Assembly: GCA_030836325.1 (NCBI GenBank)
Contig: JAURQC010000088.1
Coordinates: 1-8,962, forward strand
DNA: 8,962 nucleotides
Source of the DNA: Candidatus Nanopelagicales bacterium
GTDB taxonomy: Bacteria; Actinomycetota; Actinomycetes; S36-B12
Direction of reading: 5' to 3'
Positions 6,284 through 8,962 of the stretch are shown here, piece after piece. Each line of letters starts with the position of its first letter. Within the stretch, counting starts at the first letter, position 1. The position numbers and the translations under genes are program-made. Below the pieces are notes generated by a model. That model was not told where the DNA came from, made no database searches, and saw only the letters and a program-made list of their open reading frames with translations.

Positions 6284-7246
6284 ATGCGCGCCTGGACGAC
6301 GACGCCCGAACCTCCCTATATCAAGATGGCAGAGGTTGATACACCCACGCCCAGACCGGACGAGGCCCTGGTGGAGGTCTCTGCCGTATCAGTGAATCGT
6401 GGCGAACTGGTCTCCTTGCCCCACTTCTGGGATGTCCGGATGGACGGCAGCACGATGTCAATGCCGATGGGAAGCATTCCGGGCTACGAGCTCTCAGGCA
6501 CCGTCGTTGCCAGCGCCGCTGACGGGACCGGGCCCGGCGTTGGCACACGTGTTGCCGGATTCCCAGCCCGCGGAAGCTGGGCAGAATGCGCTCCCGTGCC
6601 TACAGCACTCCTGGGACGGCTCGACCACGCAGTCACCGATGAGCAGGGTGCAACCCTGCCCGTAGCGGGTCAAACGGCCTACCGAGCCCTGCGCAGGGGT
6701 GGGCTCCTCCTTGGCCAGCAGGTCGTGATCACCGGCGCGGCGGGCGGGGTGGGTGTCTACGCCATCCAACTAGCCAAACTGGCAGGTGCTCACGTCACAG
6801 GTGTGGCTCGTAGCGCGCAGCGTCGACAGGCCCTGCTCGATCTTGGAGCCGATGAGACCCTGCCCGAACTCTCTCCGGAAGGTCCGCGCGAATTCGACCT
6901 GATCATGGAGGCTGTGGGAGGCGCAAGCCTGGGTGCTGCGTTCGCACGCGTAGCTGAAAGAGGCACAATCGTGCAGTACGGGGAAGCCTCCTTGGCCGAC
7001 GTCTCATTTCCCGCGGGCCTCTACGCCACAATGCCGGGCGTTACCTATGGACCGTTCCTGCTGTATCCGGATCTCATGGGTGACTACGCCGGAACCAAGA
7101 CCCTGGAGCTTCTTTCAGGCCTGGTGGCTGCGGGCGAATTGAAACCTGTGATCGCGGATGTCATGGATTGGACAGAAGCGCCGCTCGCCCTCCAGCGCCT
7201 GTCCGACAGAGCAGTGTTCGGGAAGATCGTTCTTCGCGTGCACTAG
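6284..7246 (+). CDS. NADPH:quinone oxidoreductase-like MDR-family dehydrogenase
   Basis: This 320-residue protein belongs to the medium-chain dehydrogenase/reductase superfamily, quinone oxidoreductase branch, which reduces quinones or activated double bonds with NADPH in the cytosol. The GroES-like N-terminal domain (about 1-120) carries EALVEVSAVSVNRGEL and PGYELSGTVV. The Rossmann part has TLPVAGQTAYRALRRGG (124-140) and the nucleotide-binding VVITGAAGGVGVYAIQLAK (147-165), then RVAERGTIVQYGEAS and the C-terminal FGKIVL. The Cys/His zinc ligands of the alcohol dehydrogenases are absent, as usual for QOR-type members, so a zinc-dependent role is unlikely. The start is ATG 6284; the frame is intact and full length. 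It stands alone between the recombinase remnant and a non-coding gap, with its own close promoter, and may have come in with the recombinase. The substrate is unknown. Confidence 0.88.
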   Translation: MRAWTTTPEPPYIKMAEVDTPTPRPDEALVEVSAVSVNRGELVSLPHFWDVRMDGSTMSMPMGSIPGYELSGTVVASAADGTGPGVGTRVAGFPARGSWAECAPVPTALLGRLDHAVTDEQGATLPVAGQTAYRALRRGGLLLGQQVVITGAAGGVGVYAIQLAKLAGAHVTGVARSAQRRQALLDLGADETLPELSPEGPREFDLIMEAVGGASLGAAFARVAERGTIVQYGEASLADVSFPAGLYATMPGVTYGPFLLYPDLMGDYAGTKTLELLSGLVAAGELKPVIADVMDWTEAPLALQRLSDRAVFGKIVLRVH

Positions 7247-7347
7247 CGGCCCGATACCTGGACCCTGCGATGCGCAAAGTGAAAGGCTGTCGACTCCTTG
7301 TCAATAGCGAGCTCACAGCCAGCCTGCCGGATGGGGGGCCGGAGAGT

Positions 7348-7373
7348 CCCCAGGAGTGGCCACTCGGGTGGGG
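7348..7373. repeat. Palindrome GAGTGGCCACTC with outer CCCCA/TGGGG arms
   Basis: A perfect 12-bp palindrome (7354-7365) is framed by CCCCA (7348-7352) and TGGGG (7369-7373), with 1 and 3 unpaired bases between inner and outer arms. It could be a dimeric regulator's operator or part of a hairpin with a bulge. No T-run follows. Confidence 0.6.
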
Positions 7374-7455
7374 CTGACTGGCCGTTCGGTAGTGAAGCAG
7401 CCGCCGTTCGCGGGGGTGGGGGTGTGAGGTAAACGAGATTGTGGGTGGAGGCCGA

Positions 7456-7469
7456 TAACGTGGGCGTCT
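7456..7469 (+). promoter_or_regulatory. Possible -10 element before the DUF6542-like gene
   Basis: TAACGT (7456-7461) fits TAnnnT and lies 8 nt before the GTG at 7470, roughly the leaderless spacing. No convincing -35 is seen. The nearby GGAGG (7447-7451) is 18 nt from this start, too far to serve it. Confidence 0.3.
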
Positions 7470-8459
7470 GTGAGCGACGAAAACGGAGCGCGTGGGGACG
7501 ACGACGTCACCCCCGACGAGTTCGCTCACCTCTTCCGCACTGACGATCTGCCGGGTGAAGAGGCCGCTCCATCCACGCCCGCGAACCCGCCGCCTGACCA
7601 GTTCGATGACGACTGGGAACCGTTGGTTGCGATTCCGGTAGCCGGTCGCCCGGCCGCAGACATCGAATCCGACGACTCCGTTTCGCCCGAACCACCGGAT
7701 CCGCCCCTGCCGCCACCGATCAAGGAGCCGTCCGAGGCGCAGCCCGATGCGCAGTCCGATGCGCAGTCCGAGTCAGGCCAACCAGTGGAGGTAGTCGATC
7801 CGAAGGAAGGGCGGCTCTTCCGCAGCCGCGGAGCCCCCGAGATCCCCGAAGCGATCACCGCCGTCAGCGCGATGCAGGCCCGTCGGCTCTCCACGTTGTC
7901 GCGATCGCGCGAGGATGGCGAACAGCCGCCACCCGAGTGGGCCGCTGAGCCCGCCCCGTTGCCCGTAGCGGCAAGCGGTGAACCCGCCCCGGCCCTACAG
8001 GTCATGGCGACCGGGGTGGCGCCGGCCCCACCGGTCTCGCGGCCCACCGAAGACGAACGAAAGCGCCGGGATCGCAAAGCGCCGGGCCGGCCAACGAGCG
8101 GCTCCCTTACCGGCCTCGGCGTCTATGCCGTCACGATCGGCGTGACCGTGATCCTCGCTTTCGGTGAGACCCTTTTCTTCGGAGGAGAACCGGGCATCAT
8201 CACCGGCATCGGCCTTTTCGCGATTTCGGTGTTCGCCGCGTTCGCCGTTCGGACCACCGACGCGATAAGTGCGGTCTTCGCACCAGCTATCGCCTTCTTC
8301 GTCGCTGCCGCGACTGCCGGACAGATGGACATCAACGCCAACGACACCTCGGGTCGACTCGTTGCGTTGTTCTTCTTGCTCGGTGGGAACTGGGTGTGGA
8401 TTATCGGCTCGACCGCCGCCGCCTTGGTGATCGTTGCGCTACGACGACGCTTCAGCTGA
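7470..8459 (+). CDS. DUF6542-like membrane protein with long disordered N-terminal region
   Basis: The 329-residue protein has two parts. Residues 1-210 are acidic, proline- and alanine-rich and low in complexity, hence probably disordered and cytosolic, with three 4-residue repeats at 89-100 and a basic patch [12 protein letters not shown] at 196-207. Residues 211-329 hold four predicted membrane helices (about 213-234, 241-261, 264-284 and 299-324), ending in the basic tail RRRFS. Size, layout and place beside ispH match the actinobacterial DUF6542 family, whose function is unknown. The start is GTG 7470: no better in-frame start exists, although the GGAGG at 7447-7451 is badly spaced for it. 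Its last 21 bp overlap ispH in the opposite direction. The domain name is from recall of family features, not a search. Confidence 0.75.
   Translation: MSDENGARGDDDVTPDEFAHLFRTDDLPGEEAAPSTPANPPPDQFDDDWEPLVAIPVAGRPAADIESDDSVSPEPPDPPLPPPIKEPSEAQPDAQSDAQSESGQPVEVVDPKEGRLFRSRGAPEIPEAITAVSAMQARRLSTLSRSREDGEQPPPEWAAEPAPLPVAASGEPAPALQVMATGVAPAPPVSRPTEDERKRRDRKAPGRPTSGSLTGLGVYAVTIGVTVILAFGETLFFGGEPGIITGIGLFAISVFAAFAVRTTDAISAVFAPAIAFFVAAATAGQMDINANDTSGRLVALFFLLGGNWVWIIGSTAAALVIVALRRRFS
7734..7769 (+). repeat. Three 12-bp in-frame tandem repeats
   Basis: Units GAGGCGCAGCCC, GATGCGCAGTCC and GATGCGCAGTCC encode EAQP, DAQS and DAQS in the disordered part of the DUF6542-like protein. The last two are identical, suggesting recent slippage; copy number may vary between strains. 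Confidence 0.75.
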
Positions 8460-8962
8460 AGCAGCCGCCTTCATGTCGCGGCGCAACTCCGGAGGCAGTG
8501 CGAAGACCAGGGTCTCTTCGGCGGTCTGTACCTCCTCGACGGTGCCGAAACCACGCTCCGCGAGATAGGCGAGGACCTCCTCGACCAAGATCTCCGGGAC
8601 CGAAGCTCCGCTGGTGACCCCCACGGTGGTCGCGTTCTCGAGCCACACCGGATCGATCTCCGAAGCCGCATCCACCCGGTAGGCACTCCCAGCACCGGCC
8701 TCGAGGGCCACTTCGACCAGTCGCACCGAGTTCGAGGAGTTGCCCGAGCCGACCACGATCACCACATCGCTGCCCTGGGCTACCTCCTTGATCGCCACCT
8801 GGCGATTTTGGGTCGCGTAGCAGATGTCATCACTCGGCGGGCTCATCAGATTGGGGAAGCGGCCCTTCAGCACATCGACCGTCTCCAGCGTCTCATCGAC
8901 CGACAGCGTGGTCTGGGACAGCCACACGAGTCTGTCCGGATCCTTGACCTCCACCTCGCGCG
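8439..8962 (-). CDS. ispH: 4-hydroxy-3-methylbut-2-enyl diphosphate reductase IspH, C-terminal part
   Basis: This is the C-terminal half of IspH (LytB), the iron-sulfur enzyme that makes IPP and DMAPP in the last step of the MEP isoprenoid pathway. The frame runs off the window end, so the start and the first two cluster cysteines are outside. Visible are [21 protein letters not shown] with the third cluster cysteine (codon 8820-8822), [18 protein letters not shown] carrying the substrate-binding Ser/Asn pair, and [11 protein letters not shown] with the further conserved Ser. These match E. coli IspH closely from memory. The tail after LPPELRRDM ends in an alanine/serine-rich [10 protein letters not shown]. 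Its stop lies within the end of the convergent DUF6542-like gene. The pairing with that gene and the nearby ychF agrees with actinobacterial gene order. Confidence 0.96.
   Translation of the reverse strand, partial: REVEVKDPDRLVWLSQTTLSVDETLETVDVLKGRFPNLMSPPSDDICYATQNRQVAIKEVAQGSDVVIVVGSGNSSNSVRLVEVALEAGAGSAYRVDAASEIDPVWLENATTVGVTSGASVPEILVEEVLAYLAERGFGTVEEVQTAEETLVFALPPELRRDMKAAASAEASS

Larger units (their letters stand above)
7247..7469. other. Non-coding gap between the oxidoreductase and DUF6542-like genes
   Basis: No credible gene or RNA gene is seen here. It contains the palindrome at 7348-7373, G-rich runs (7332-7337 and 7411-7423), a GGAGG at 7447-7451 and a possible -10 TAACGT at 7456-7461. 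No hairpin followed by a T-run is present, so I cannot point to an intrinsic terminator for the oxidoreductase gene. Confidence 0.6.

Noticed and set aside
5779..6339. A 186-codon plus-strand frame that could be listed as an intact recombinase gene
   Set aside because: It starts in the middle of the domain, lacks the active-site serine, has no recombinase pattern after about 6185, and runs into the start of the oxidoreductase gene; it is part of the pseudogene.
7348..7373. Intrinsic terminator of the oxidoreductase gene
   Set aside because: The arms pair well, but no T-run follows and the structure is about 100 bp after the stop codon, so it was kept only as a palindrome.
7526..8077. A 183-codon minus-strand frame opposite the disordered part of the DUF6542-like gene
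   Set aside because: Low-complexity Gly/Ser/Arg sequence produced by the opposite strand of Pro/Ala-rich coding sequence; the plus-strand gene has membrane helices and expected context.
1..8962. CRISPR arrays, tRNA or rRNA genes, insertion-sequence transposases
   Set aside because: No regularly spaced repeats, cloverleaf-like sequence or transposase motif was seen on either strand; the only mobile-element trace is the serine recombinase remnant.

Overview
The window reads as chromosomal DNA of a high-GC actinobacterium (Actinomycetota, probably class Actinomycetia). This rests on four things: strong G/C bias at third codon positions, frequent GTG/TTG starts, a protein resembling the actinobacterial DUF6542 family, and several genes whose -10 hexamer (TAnnnT or similar) lies only 6-8 nt before the start codon, the layout of leaderless transcripts. 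All assignments come from reading the sequence and recalling families; no database search was run.

Layout, left to right. At 2-604 (+) is the C-terminal catalytic part of an S9/DPP-IV-like peptidase, convergent with typA (615-2474, -), a complete translational GTPase. Just upstream of typA on the same strand is a toxin-first type II toxin-antitoxin pair, higB (2790-3074, -) and higA (2498-2815, -). Its promoter region holds five TAACG/CGTTA half-sites within 41 bp and is shared with a divergent DoxX-like membrane protein gene (3151-3558, +). Then come three minus-strand genes in transcription order ychF (4488-5561), an SRPBCC/AHSA1-type protein (3961-4431) and an ACT-domain protein (3573-3947), perhaps one operon.

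From 5562 to 7469 the map changes character. A decayed serine recombinase (about 5600-6185, +) carries one apparent -1 frameshift, one in-frame TAG and no C-terminal part. It is followed by an intact NADPH:quinone oxidoreductase-like MDR gene with its own close promoter (6284-7246, +) and a 223-bp non-coding gap with a palindrome. The window ends with a DUF6542-like membrane protein (7470-8459, +) that overlaps, tail to tail, the 3' end of ispH (8439-8962, -, start outside the window).

How it fits together: typA, ychF and ispH are core housekeeping genes (ribosome-associated GTPases and the last step of the MEP isoprenoid pathway). The order ispH / DUF6542 gene / ychF with these orientations matches the Mycobacterium tuberculosis arrangement as I recall it (Rv1110, Rv1111c, Rv1112). 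The recombinase remnant plus oxidoreductase therefore looks like an insertion into a conserved block. The other accessory element is higBA with its dense operator-like region, next to typA. I did not find a clearly new multi-gene system; the best leads are the TAACG array, the higBA-typA junction and the recombinase-associated insertion.
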